Origin: UBA5216 sp040081205
GTDB taxonomy: Bacteria; Pseudomonadota; Gammaproteobacteria; Burkholderiales; SG8-41
Direction: 5' to 3'
DNA length: 31,095 nt
Assembly: GCA_040081205.1 (NCBI GenBank)
Contig: JBEBHE010000011.1
Location: 1-31,095, forward strand
Below the pieces are notes generated by a model. The model worked only from the letters and a program-made list of their open reading frames with translations. It had not been told where the DNA came from and did not search any database. A program made the translations under genes and the position numbers. Positions within the stretch are counted from its first letter, which is position 1. Every line of letters starts with the position of its first letter. This document shows positions 16,066-23,157 of the stretch, piece by piece.

Positions 16066-17037
16066 TTAGTCTGCCTTCATACCGGATTTCTTGATGATGG
16101 GCGCGTACATCGCGAGCTCGCGTTTGATCTGCGCCGTTAATTCTTCGGGCGTGGAGGGCGCGGCCTCGGCGCCTTGATTCAGCAGCCAGCTTTTGAAATC
16201 GGCGTTGTTGAGCACCTTGATGAACTCGCTGCGCAATCGATTGATTACTGCGGGCGGCGTGCCGGCGGGCGCCATCACGCCGTACCAGGTTATCGCTTCG
16301 TAACCGGGAAAGCCCGATTCCGCGATCGCCGGCAAATCGGGCATCACCGGCGAGCGTTTGGCGCTGGTGACGGCAAGCGCGCGCAGACGCTGGCTGCGCA
16401 CAAACGGCAAACTGGAGGTGAGCGTACCGAACATCAACTGCATTTCGCCGCTGACGATGGCGGTCAGCGCGGCCCCACTGCCCTTGTAAGGTACATGCGT
16501 GAGCCTGACGCCGGCAACATCGTTGAACAACACGCCCGCCAGATGCGCCGGCGTGCCCGAGCCCGGCGAGCCGTAGTTCAATTGATCGGGCCGCTCGCGG
16601 GCAAATGCTGCGAATTCCTTCACCGAGCGCACCGGCAGAGAGGGATGCACTACCAGCATGTTCGCGGCAATCGCAATGCGCGTGACCGGTGCAAAATCAC
16701 GCAGCGGATCGTAAGGGAGCTTCGCGTGCAACACCGGGTTGATCGACAGCGAGGTGTTCGATCCCATGAAAATCGTATAGCCGTCCGGCGCGGACCGTGC
16801 CGCCAGCTCCGCGCCGAGTATGGTGCCGCCGCCGGGCCGGTTGTCGATAAACACTTGCTGGCCGAATCCCTCGGCAAGGCGCGGCGCGAGCGCGCGCCCG
16901 ACCAAATCCTGTCCGCCACCGGGGGGGAAGGGGATAATGTAACGAATCGGCTTATTAGGATACGTTTGGGCGGCGGCTGTGCCGGCAAGCAAGTATGAAC
17001 CGAACATTGCTGCCAAAGCGATGGAGGTGAAATGCAT
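16066..17037 (-). CDS. Bug/TctC-family periplasmic solute receptor
   Basis: The start at 17037 gives a 323-residue protein with a clean signal peptide (MHFTSIALAAMFGSYLLAG, cleavage near TAAAQ-T). An in-frame ATG at 17076 would add 13 residues, and neither start has a strong ribosome-binding site. Family motifs are KPIRYIIPFPPGGGQDLVGR, VFIDNRPGGGTILG, LNYGSPGSGTPAHLAG, LTHVPYKGSGAALT and PDLPAIAESGFPGYE. It is clearly a paralogue of the next gene downstream, though well diverged, and lies head-to-head with the phosphofructokinase gene. Bug receptors are abundant in Burkholderiales, and most lack their own permease genes, as here. Confidence 0.88.
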   Translation of the reverse strand: MHFTSIALAAMFGSYLLAGTAAAQTYPNKPIRYIIPFPPGGGQDLVGRALAPRLAEGFGQQVFIDNRPGGGTILGAELAARSAPDGYTIFMGSNTSLSINPVLHAKLPYDPLRDFAPVTRIAIAANMLVVHPSLPVRSVKEFAAFARERPDQLNYGSPGSGTPAHLAGVLFNDVAGVRLTHVPYKGSGAALTAIVSGEMQLMFGTLTSSLPFVRSQRLRALAVTSAKRSPVMPDLPAIAESGFPGYEAITWYGVMAPAGTPPAVINRLRSEFIKVLNNADFKSWLLNQGAEAAPSTPEELTAQIKRELAMYAPIIKKSGMKAD

Positions 17038-17112
17038 GCGATGTCCAAAGGTAACGGGCGTAACGGTAGCGGGCATTGTAGATTTACCGTGAGTCCCGCA
17101 CAACTAACCCGT

Positions 17113-17132
17113 AGAACGGAATCCGCCGTTCT
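17113..17132. promoter_or_regulatory. Perfect 7-base inverted repeat between the Bug and pfkA genes
   Basis: AGAACGG (17113-17119) and CCGTTCT (17126-17132) form a perfect inverted repeat with a 6-base spacer, 23 bases before the pfkA start codon and in the divergent intergenic region. It could be an operator for a dimeric regulator or a 5'-leader hairpin. No T run follows, so it is not an intrinsic terminator. Confidence 0.4.
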
Positions 17133-17155
17133 GGATTTGCCTTACACTGATACGC

Positions 17156-18136
17156 ATGCAACTGTTAAAACGCATAGCCATACTTACCAGCGGCGGTGAC
17201 GCGCCGGGAATGAATGCCGCCGTACGCGCGGCAACACGCGCGGCGCTGGCGCGTGGTTGGGAGATGTACGGCGTGCGCAACGGCTATGCCGGGTTGATTG
17301 CCGATGCCATCGATCTACTGCATGCGCGTGATGTGGGCGGCATTATTCAGCGCGGCGGCACGGTACTGGGCAGTGCGCGCTCGCCGGAATTTACGACGGA
17401 CGCCGGCCGTGCCACAGCGCTGGCGAATTTGAAGCAGCGCCATATTGATGCGCTGATCGTCATCGGCGGCAATGGCTCGCAGACCGGCGCCAGCGTGCTG
17501 GCTAAGGCTGGATTGCCGGTGGTGGGCGTGGCATCGACGGTTGATAATGATTTACTTGGCACCGACGTCACTATCGGCGTGGATACGGCGGTGAACATCA
17601 CCGTCGAAGCCATCGACCGGTTGCGCACCACCGGCTCATCACACAAACGCGCTTTTCTGGTGGAAACGATGGGCCGCAATTGCGGCTACATCGCGCTCAT
17701 GGCAGGCATTGCCGGCGGCGCCGAAGTGATCGCCATTCCCGAGTGCGAAATCGAGCCCCATGACGTCGCCGAACGGCTGCGCGCGGCGTATCAACGCGGC
17801 AAAACGCATGCGCTGGTGGTGGTGGCCGAAGGGGCGAAACACAATGCACAGGCGATCGAGCGGCATGTCGCTGAGCATCGCGCCGAAGTGGGTTTTGGTT
17901 TGCGCGTCACCACCCTGGGCCACGTGGTGCGCGGCGGCGTGCCCACGGCAGGGGATCGTTTACTGGCTACCCGTCTCGGGGCGGCAGCGGTCGATCAGCT
18001 CGCGCGCGGCGTATCCGGCGTGCTGGTCGGTGTGCGAGGCAGCGATATCGTTACCACGCCGCTGGCCGAGGTCGCGGGCAAAACCAAAGGCGTGAATCAG
18101 GAATTGCTCGAACTGGCGCGGGTGCTGGCGCAGTAA
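17156..18136 (+). CDS. pfkA: 6-phosphofructokinase, ATP-type sequence with Asp-to-Asn change
   Basis: Phosphofructokinase phosphorylates fructose 6-phosphate to the 1,6-bisphosphate in glycolysis. The 326-residue protein is the usual bacterial length. Motifs are TSGGDAPGMNAAVR at the N-terminus, GGTVLGSARSPEF, STVDNDLLGTD with the catalytic Asp (about 130), ETMGRNCGY, and LGHVVRGGVP with the family Arg. The segment that is GGDGS in E. coli reads GGNGS here. The Gly after it (about 107) fits ATP rather than pyrophosphate specificity, but the Asp that helps bind magnesium (E. coli Asp103) is Asn (about 106). Activity or cofactor choice may therefore differ. The start ATG lacks a clear ribosome-binding site. 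It is monocistronic, facing the convergent M48 gene. Confidence 0.9.
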   Translation: MQLLKRIAILTSGGDAPGMNAAVRAATRAALARGWEMYGVRNGYAGLIADAIDLLHARDVGGIIQRGGTVLGSARSPEFTTDAGRATALANLKQRHIDALIVIGGNGSQTGASVLAKAGLPVVGVASTVDNDLLGTDVTIGVDTAVNITVEAIDRLRTTGSSHKRAFLVETMGRNCGYIALMAGIAGGAEVIAIPECEIEPHDVAERLRAAYQRGKTHALVVVAEGAKHNAQAIERHVAEHRAEVGFGLRVTTLGHVVRGGVPTAGDRLLATRLGAAAVDQLARGVSGVLVGVRGSDIVTTPLAEVAGKTKGVNQELLELARVLAQ

Positions 18137-18262
18137 ATCTTCTGCGCGGTGTATCCCATTACAACAAAAAGTGAATTCCATGTTTGATTTAAAACAGGCA
18201 ATGTCTCAGCTTGACCTTCAAGACGGTATCTGCCCCTGTTTTCCCCGGTCGTTGCCAAGAGC

Positions 18263-19669
18263 CTAGTAAGGGAATATTGCCCCTAACGTCCGTCCGTAGC
18301 CGGTGGATCGCCCCAGTTCTTCATCTATGGCGCTGTATTTTTTGATTATACTCGTTCCCAATTCGGTGGCAGCCACGTTAAGGGCGGCGCAATCTGGCTT
18401 CGCTGGTATCGTTGGGAGTGCTTCAAAGATTTCATCGGCAGCCTTATTACCATGCTCTTGATAGAGGGAATGAAGACTCCGCAGCGCGTCAATGTACGCA
18501 GCCCAACGTGCGGCATATTCAGGGGATGCCTCCGGAAGATTTATCCAATTGGGAAAAGTGTGTTCAACCTTTAGTTCAATTTGAATTGAACCTATCGAAC
18601 ACCCACTGAATAACGAACGATTGTACTGCCACTTCCATTCGATATGCCAAGTAGTATAGGTATCGAATCGTCTACCACTAGCGCCTCGGATTCCCTTGCT
18701 AGATAGCTCAGATCGCAACTCAGCGGGAGTAGCGCCTCCTACATCGTAGCTAGTCACTTTAACTTGTGGGATAACTTTTGCGCTGGGAGAATAACCGGCA
18801 AGTGCCGCAAAAGAGCCACTGTTTGATGATGGTAAAGCGACCCTTGCATTAGACCGGTCAAGCGCACTCGTCGGAGTAACTGCAACGCGGGCGGGGACCT
18901 CGGCGGAGGCAATCTGGGTTCTAATATTACTAATTCGTTCTGCGGTGCTTGGATGTGTCGAAAATAGCGGAATGGTGTCGCCATACGCTGTGAGCATGCG
19001 TTCCCAAAACCGTACCGCAGCATTTGGATCAAGCCCAGCGGCAGTCATCCATTGCAGTCCAAGGCGATCCGCTTCGCGTTCTTGGTCTCGATTAAATGAC
19101 CTTGAAACCAGTTGCGAGGCAAGGTTCGCAGCATTCATCCCCAAACCCTGTACGCTATAACGCCTTTGTATTTTGGTCTCAAGTGCTATACCGAGAATTG
19201 CTCCAAGCACACCAATAACAGCATTGGTAGCTTCAGACTGTGAAGAATGCCCTCGAACTAAATGAGCCAATTCATGGCCCATTATTGCTCCGAGTACGTC
19301 GCGGTCATTGCCATATAGCTGGAACATCGGCAAAGTAAAGCCGATAATATTTCGACCATCCCGCGATAGTGCAAAAGCGTTTGGTGTTGGAGCATCAATC
19401 AAATACAAATCGGCTTGAATGCCAATTTGCTTTTCGAGTAGTTCCTTTACAGCCCATAAATTTTGAGCGTGTTCTCTGGAGACGGTTGAAATGACATTCT
19501 TGTCCTTGTCGAACAACCGAATTGTCGAATACGGTAGTGCAACCATTTTTTGGACGTCCCAAACGGCGCAAGCAGTTCCCGGAAGCGCGGTCAGACAGGC
19601 CAACAGGAAATAGATAGCCAACGATGCCTTCCTTGGCAGTCGCGTTACGGCAGCGATGGCGTTACGCAT
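18263..19669 (-). CDS. M48-family metalloprotease with C-terminal degenerate DUF922 domain
   Basis: A 468-residue exported protein: signal peptide to about residue 36, then an M48 peptidase domain with zinc motif HELAH (132-136), the third ligand Glu about 199 in EREAD, and the FSTHPST segment (236-242) typical of the BepA/LoiP/YcaL group that degrades misfolded envelope proteins. After a linker (about 255-300) comes a domain resembling DUF922 (putative secreted zinc protease): SYDVGGATPAELRSEL, WHIEWKWQY, and a Cys-containing end similar to other members. Where DUF922 proteins have HExxH this one has LYQEH (402-406), and the later His in the T-x-H-G pattern is Tyr (STGYG), so this second domain should not bind zinc. 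Base composition is clearly lower in GC than neighbouring genes (about half), which suggests recent acquisition. Confidence 0.85.
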   Translation of the reverse strand: MRNAIAAVTRLPRKASLAIYFLLACLTALPGTACAVWDVQKMVALPYSTIRLFDKDKNVISTVSREHAQNLWAVKELLEKQIGIQADLYLIDAPTPNAFALSRDGRNIIGFTLPMFQLYGNDRDVLGAIMGHELAHLVRGHSSQSEATNAVIGVLGAILGIALETKIQRRYSVQGLGMNAANLASQLVSRSFNRDQEREADRLGLQWMTAAGLDPNAAVRFWERMLTAYGDTIPLFSTHPSTAERISNIRTQIASAEVPARVAVTPTSALDRSNARVALPSSNSGSFAALAGYSPSAKVIPQVKVTSYDVGGATPAELRSELSSKGIRGASGRRFDTYTTWHIEWKWQYNRSLFSGCSIGSIQIELKVEHTFPNWINLPEASPEYAARWAAYIDALRSLHSLYQEHGNKAADEIFEALPTIPAKPDCAALNVAATELGTSIIKKYSAIDEELGRSTGYGRTLGAIFPY

Positions 19670-19910
19670 GGGCTGTTCCCAGAGATGAATTCAATCAACT
19701 TGGTGGCTTGGCGATAAGTGTAAACGTAATCCCGTTCGCGGGTGTGCACATTTGTCATGGGCTCCAATCGGCGGCAATAAATCCGAATCTTGACTGTCCA
19801 ATCGGTGCTATATGCTGATTAACGCGACTAAAGGGTCATGCTGTGACCCCCCCCACATTTTCCGCTACGTTACGTTCGGCAGGCCACGATCCGTGGCGTC
19901 TGCGCTGGAT
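19670..19910. other. Intergenic region with short hairpin and C8 run
   Basis: This 241-base gap separates two minus-strand genes. It should hold the promoter of the M48 gene, though no convincing hexamer pair was found. At 19833-19849, GGGTCA and TGACCC flank a 5-base spacer; read on the minus strand the hairpin is followed by a short TTTAG, so it might be a weak terminator for the alpha/beta hydrolase upstream. A run of eight C residues lies at 19847-19854. Base composition in 19680-19830 is low in GC like the M48 gene. Confidence 0.35.
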
Positions 19911-20750
19911 TCACGATCTTTGCTTCGCCAAAAACGCCAACAGGATTTCATTGAATACGACCGGTTGCTCCCAGTAGGGGCTGTGGCCCGCCTCGCGCAC
20001 GATATGCACGTCGGCGTGCTGCATGTGTTGCGCCTGCATGCGCAATAGCGACGGCGGCGTGTAGAGATCGGAGTCGCCGGTCATCAGCATCGCCGGGTGT
20101 TTGATCGATTCCAGCCTTGCCCAGGTCAAGGGCTGCGGTCTTTTGGGTGTGATGCGTTTGCCCGGAATCGCTTGATGCTCCAGCTCACGCCATGCCGAAA
20201 GGCCTTCGGGATTTCCGGCGCGGTACGAGGGCGATAGCTCCTGAAAATCATGCGGCAGTGTCGCAAAGAAAGCGGGGCGCAGTCGCGTGTTCACTGCAAC
20301 GTAATCCGCATCGGTGATGCCCATGTAGGATGAAATAACCGCAAGACTACGTACCTTGCCGGGATACGCAAGCGTGTAATCGATGGCGAAGAACCCGCCC
20401 TGTGCAGCCGACACCAGATGCACTTTGTCGAGCTTTAGATGCTGAATCAGGCAGTGCAAATCATCCGACCCGATGCCCGGATTATCAACGTCGCCGGCAT
20501 CCGAGCGGTAATAGCCGCGCCGCGAATAGGCGATGACGCGATAGCCCGCTTGCGCCAGAGCGGGCTGCTGATAACCCCAACCTGCGGCGCTCTGAGTGCC
20601 GGCGTGCAGCAAAATGACCGGATGGCCGGGACCGCCGGTGTCCCAGTACCACAGTTTCACGCCGCCCACGTCAACCATACCTTCCTGCACCGGCGCCTGC
20701 GGCGGGATCGCAACCGGAACCCAAACCGGATCAGGGGCTGTGTTCGTCAT
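19911..20750 (-). CDS. Alpha/beta-hydrolase fold protein lacking the Ser nucleophile
   Basis: A 279-residue alpha/beta hydrolase without a signal peptide, so probably cytoplasmic. The fold is well supported: VILLHAGTQSAAGW for the oxyanion loop, VIAYSRRGYYRSD after it, acid residue in MLMTGDSDLYTPP, and His in REAGHSPYWEQP. The nucleophile elbow, normally G-x-S-x-G as in VGHSMGG, reads VSAAQGG here, so the position of the Ser (or Asp or Cys) holds Ala. It may therefore be non-hydrolytic, or use the His alone. An upstream in-frame GTG at 20759 would add three residues. It has no obvious partner: the genes on either side are an M48 protease and a ferredoxin-type reductase. Confidence 0.82.
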   Translation of the reverse strand: MTNTAPDPVWVPVAIPPQAPVQEGMVDVGGVKLWYWDTGGPGHPVILLHAGTQSAAGWGYQQPALAQAGYRVIAYSRRGYYRSDAGDVDNPGIGSDDLHCLIQHLKLDKVHLVSAAQGGFFAIDYTLAYPGKVRSLAVISSYMGITDADYVAVNTRLRPAFFATLPHDFQELSPSYRAGNPEGLSAWRELEHQAIPGKRITPKRPQPLTWARLESIKHPAMLMTGDSDLYTPPSLLRMQAQHMQHADVHIVREAGHSPYWEQPVVFNEILLAFLAKQRS

Positions 20751-20814
20751 GGGCTTCACTCGGCACGCTCCATCATTTTGGTTTCAAATAATTCAAATGA
20801 ACCGCGAGCGCTGC

Positions 20815-21825
20815 TTACTGCGCCGACGGCGTAAACGCATCACTGAAAAAATCATCCGGCGGCAGTTTGCATTGCTCGGTGAAATCGTTCAATGCCGATT
20901 CGATGACAATGGGTGCGCCGCAGGCGTACACCTGATAGCCCGACATATTTGGAAAATCTTCCATCACCGCCTGATGTACAAATCCGCGGCGGCCAGCCCA
21001 GTGTTCTTCTGGCGTTGCGTCCGACAATACCGGTACATACGTAATGCCGTGATCGCGCGCCCAGCTTTGCGCCAGATCGGTCAGATACAAATCCGCGCGC
21101 ACGCGGCAGCCCCAATAAAGTGTGATCGGGCGTTTGATTTTTTTGTATATCGCGTGTTCGACGATGGCTTTGATCGGCGCGAAACCGGTGCCGCTGGCGA
21201 GCAGGATCAGCGGTTTGTCGCTGTCTTCATGCAGGAAGAACGTGCCGAGCGGGCCTTCAAAGCGCAGGATATCTTTTTCTTTCAGTGTATTGAATACATA
21301 CCGGCTGAACGGGCCGCCATAATCGCGCAAATGCAGTTGCAGCACGTCGTCGTCGTGCGGCGCGTTGGCGAGCGACAGGCTGCGGCGCAGGCCGCTTTTG
21401 GTAATGATGTCGATATATTGCCCGGCGAGGAATTGCAATCGCTCGTTTGCCGGCAATCGCAAGTGAATCATCATCACATCGGGTGCAAGGCGCTCGAGTT
21501 TTTGCACACGGCAGGGTAGCGTGCGTACCAGGATATCTTTGATCGCGCTGATTTCGCGGCATTCGATCACCACGTCCGTCAGTGGCTTCGCCTGGCAGAA
21601 CAGCGCGTAGCCGTTTTTCTTCTCGGCGTCCAGCAGCGCCGAGTTGTTGTAGTTGCCGTAATCCACCAGACCATCGAGTATTTTGCCTTTGCAACTGCCG
21701 CAGGCGCCGTTGCGGCAACCGTAGGCGATGTTGAAGCCTTCGCGCAGCGCGCCGTCGAGTATGGTTTCATCGCCGCTAACGGTGAAAACGTGGTTGCTCG
21801 GTTTGATCGTGACCTGACAGGGCAT
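20815..21825 (-). CDS. 2Fe-2S ferredoxin / FNR fusion reductase (CDP-6-deoxyhexose reductase-like)
   Basis: A 336-residue electron-transfer protein. The N-terminal part (about 1-90) is a plant-type ferredoxin domain with ligands Cys37, Cys42, Cys45 and Cys77 (CRNGACGSC, then FCQAKP). The rest is a ferredoxin-NADP reductase-like module with the FAD motif RRSLSLAN, the NAD(P) motif LLASGTGFAPIKA and a C-terminal YACGAP. This order matches AscD/RfbI-type reductases and oxygenase reductase components. In betaproteobacterial genomes it is often annotated CDP-6-deoxy-delta-3,4-glucoseen reductase, but no nucleotide-sugar genes lie nearby, so that substrate is doubtful. The minus-strand leader is pyrimidine-rich with no ribosome-binding site. 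It is divergent from the SDR gene across only 49 bases. Confidence 0.88.
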   Translation of the reverse strand: MPCQVTIKPSNHVFTVSGDETILDGALREGFNIAYGCRNGACGSCKGKILDGLVDYGNYNNSALLDAEKKNGYALFCQAKPLTDVVIECREISAIKDILVRTLPCRVQKLERLAPDVMMIHLRLPANERLQFLAGQYIDIITKSGLRRSLSLANAPHDDDVLQLHLRDYGGPFSRYVFNTLKEKDILRFEGPLGTFFLHEDSDKPLILLASGTGFAPIKAIVEHAIYKKIKRPITLYWGCRVRADLYLTDLAQSWARDHGITYVPVLSDATPEEHWAGRRGFVHQAVMEDFPNMSGYQVYACGAPIVIESALNDFTEQCKLPPDDFFSDAFTPSAQ

Positions 21826-21830
21826 AAGGC

Positions 21831-21870
21831 AAATGAGGGGTAAATGAGGGTGAGTAAGGGTAAACGAGGG
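21831..21870 (+). repeat. Four-copy decamer tandem repeat with G-quadruplex pattern
   Basis: Four imperfect copies of TAAATGAGGG lie head to tail: 21831-21840, 21841-21850, 21851-21860 and 21861-21870. Each ends in GGG or GGGG, giving four G tracts (21837-21840, 21848-21850, 21858-21860, 21868-21870) separated by loops of exactly seven bases. That fits the standard G3+N1-7 quadruplex pattern on the plus strand. The last copy supplies the GAGGG ribosome-binding site of the SDR gene, four bases before its ATG. It fills almost the whole space between two divergent start codons. Confidence 0.75.
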
Positions 21871-21874
21871 TAAA

Positions 21875-22819
21875 ATGCGCTTTATTATGAAGCGGTTACT
21901 GATTATTGGTTGTGGCGATGTGGGCTTGCGGTTGATTCCGCTGGTGCTGGCGCGACATCGTGTTTATGCGCGCGTGTACGCACTGACGCGTGACCCCGCG
22001 CAATGCGCGTCGCTGCGCGCAATGGGTGTGACGCCGGTGATCGGAGATTTGGATAAGCCGCAATCGCTGTCGGCCATCGCGGGGATTGCTCATGATGTGG
22101 TTCATCTTGCACCGCCGCCATCGCAGGGCATAACCGACGTGCGCACCGCGCATGTGATTGCTGCCTTGGGTAAGAACAGTAAGAACGGAAAGAATAATAG
22201 TAAAAATAAAAACAATCGAAGCACTCTACCACAGCACTTTGTTTACATCAGCACCAGCGGCGTATATGGCGATTGCGGTGGTGACGTGGTGCCTGAAACG
22301 CGTCCGGCGCAGCCGCAAACCGCGCGCGCGCAACGTCGTGTGGATGCCGAGCGGCGGCTGCGTGCGTGGGGCGCGCGCAGCGGCGTGCAGGTATCGATTT
22401 TGCGCGTGCCGGGCATTTACGCCGCGGATCGTTTGCCGCTCGCGCGCCTTACACGCGGCACGCCGGCGTTGCGTGACGAGGACGACAGCTATGTGAACCA
22501 CGTTCACGCCGACGATCTGGCGCGCATGGTGATCGCGGCGTTAAGCCATGCGTCGCCCGGACGCGCCTACAACGCGGTGGACGATTTTCCGCAGAAGATG
22601 GGTGATTATTTTGACCTGGTTGCGGATCGCCATGGACTGAATCGCCCACCGCGCGTCGCCCGCATCGATGCCGCCCGCGTGATTCCTGAAAACCTGTTGT
22701 CGTTCATGAGTGAATCGCGGCGTCTTAGCAATCAGCGGATCAAGCGCGAATTGCGTTTTCGCTTTCGTTACCCGAGTGTGCACGAAGGCATTTCCGGGCC
22801 GGGCAAAACCGGCGCATAA
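21875..22819 (+). CDS. SDR-family NAD(P)-binding protein (YeeZ-like), with Lys/Asn-rich insert
   Basis: A 314-residue extended short-chain dehydrogenase-like protein. The cofactor motif IIGCGDVGLRL lies at the N-terminus, and STSGVYGDCGG marks the central strand. The usual YxxxK catalytic pair is absent; the equivalent helix reads ARAQRRVDAERRL, similar to E. coli YeeZ-type proteins, so it may not be a classical dehydrogenase. Residues about 99-116 are a low-complexity run made only of Gly, Lys, Asn, Ser and Arg, encoded by A-rich codons unlike the rest of the gene and placed in a loop before STLPQHFVYIS. The ATG at 21875 uses GAGGG at 21866-21870; an ATG at 21887 is an alternative start. The cutA gene follows after five bases. 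Confidence 0.85.
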   Translation: MRFIMKRLLIIGCGDVGLRLIPLVLARHRVYARVYALTRDPAQCASLRAMGVTPVIGDLDKPQSLSAIAGIAHDVVHLAPPPSQGITDVRTAHVIAALGKNSKNGKNNSKNKNNRSTLPQHFVYISTSGVYGDCGGDVVPETRPAQPQTARAQRRVDAERRLRAWGARSGVQVSILRVPGIYAADRLPLARLTRGTPALRDEDDSYVNHVHADDLARMVIAALSHASPGRAYNAVDDFPQKMGDYFDLVADRHGLNRPPRVARIDAARVIPENLLSFMSESRRLSNQRIKRELRFRFRYPSVHEGISGPGKTGA

Positions 22820-22824
22820 CGAGC

Positions 22825-23157
22825 ATGACCCAGCCCAACGACGTGCTGCTGGTGTTGACGAATCTGCCGCATCGCGAAGCGGCGGCAGAACTCGCGAAGT
22901 CGCTCATCGCAGAAAAAGTGGCGGCCTGCGTCAACATTCTTGGCGCTTGTACATCGGTATATCGCTGGCAAGGCAAGATTGAAAATGCCGAAGAGATTCC
23001 GTTGCTGATCAAAACAACCGGTGCGCGATACGCGGCGCTGGAAGCAACGATTCGCCGCATGCATCCCTACGAACTTCCGGAAATCATTGCAGTCCCATTG
23101 GCGCAAGGTTTGTCCGGCTATCTGCAATGGGTAGCTGAAGAAACACGGGAAGCATGA
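22825..23157 (+). CDS. cutA: Divalent-cation tolerance protein CutA
   Basis: A 110-residue cytoplasmic protein of the trimeric CutA1 family, which resembles PII signalling proteins and was linked to copper and other metal tolerance. Diagnostic segments are EKVAACVNILG (with the conserved Cys), YRWQGKIENAEEIPLLIKT, RRMHPYELPEIIAVPL and SGYLQWV at the C-terminus. Length and order match the family fully. The gene sits five bases after the SDR gene, and its stop overlaps the start of dsbD (ATGATG). The cutA-dsbD pair is a frequent arrangement in proteobacteria, where dsbD was once called cutA2. Confidence 0.95.
   Translation: MTQPNDVLLVLTNLPHREAAAELAKSLIAEKVAACVNILGACTSVYRWQGKIENAEEIPLLIKTTGARYAALEATIRRMHPYELPEIIAVPLAQGLSGYLQWVAEETREA

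Noticed and set aside
18180..18266. A 28-codon frame after pfkA (begins MFDLKQAMSQL)
   Set aside because: There is no ribosome-binding site, it runs into the end of the convergent M48 gene, and it shows no recognisable similarity.
20815..21825. Assignment as a deoxysugar biosynthesis reductase
   Set aside because: Cofactor domains fit, but no nucleotide-sugar or polysaccharide gene lies nearby, so only the domain-level call is kept.
21831..21870. Decamer repeats considered as a CRISPR-like or iteron array
   Set aside because: Units are directly adjacent with no spacers, and there is no replication gene or origin feature nearby.
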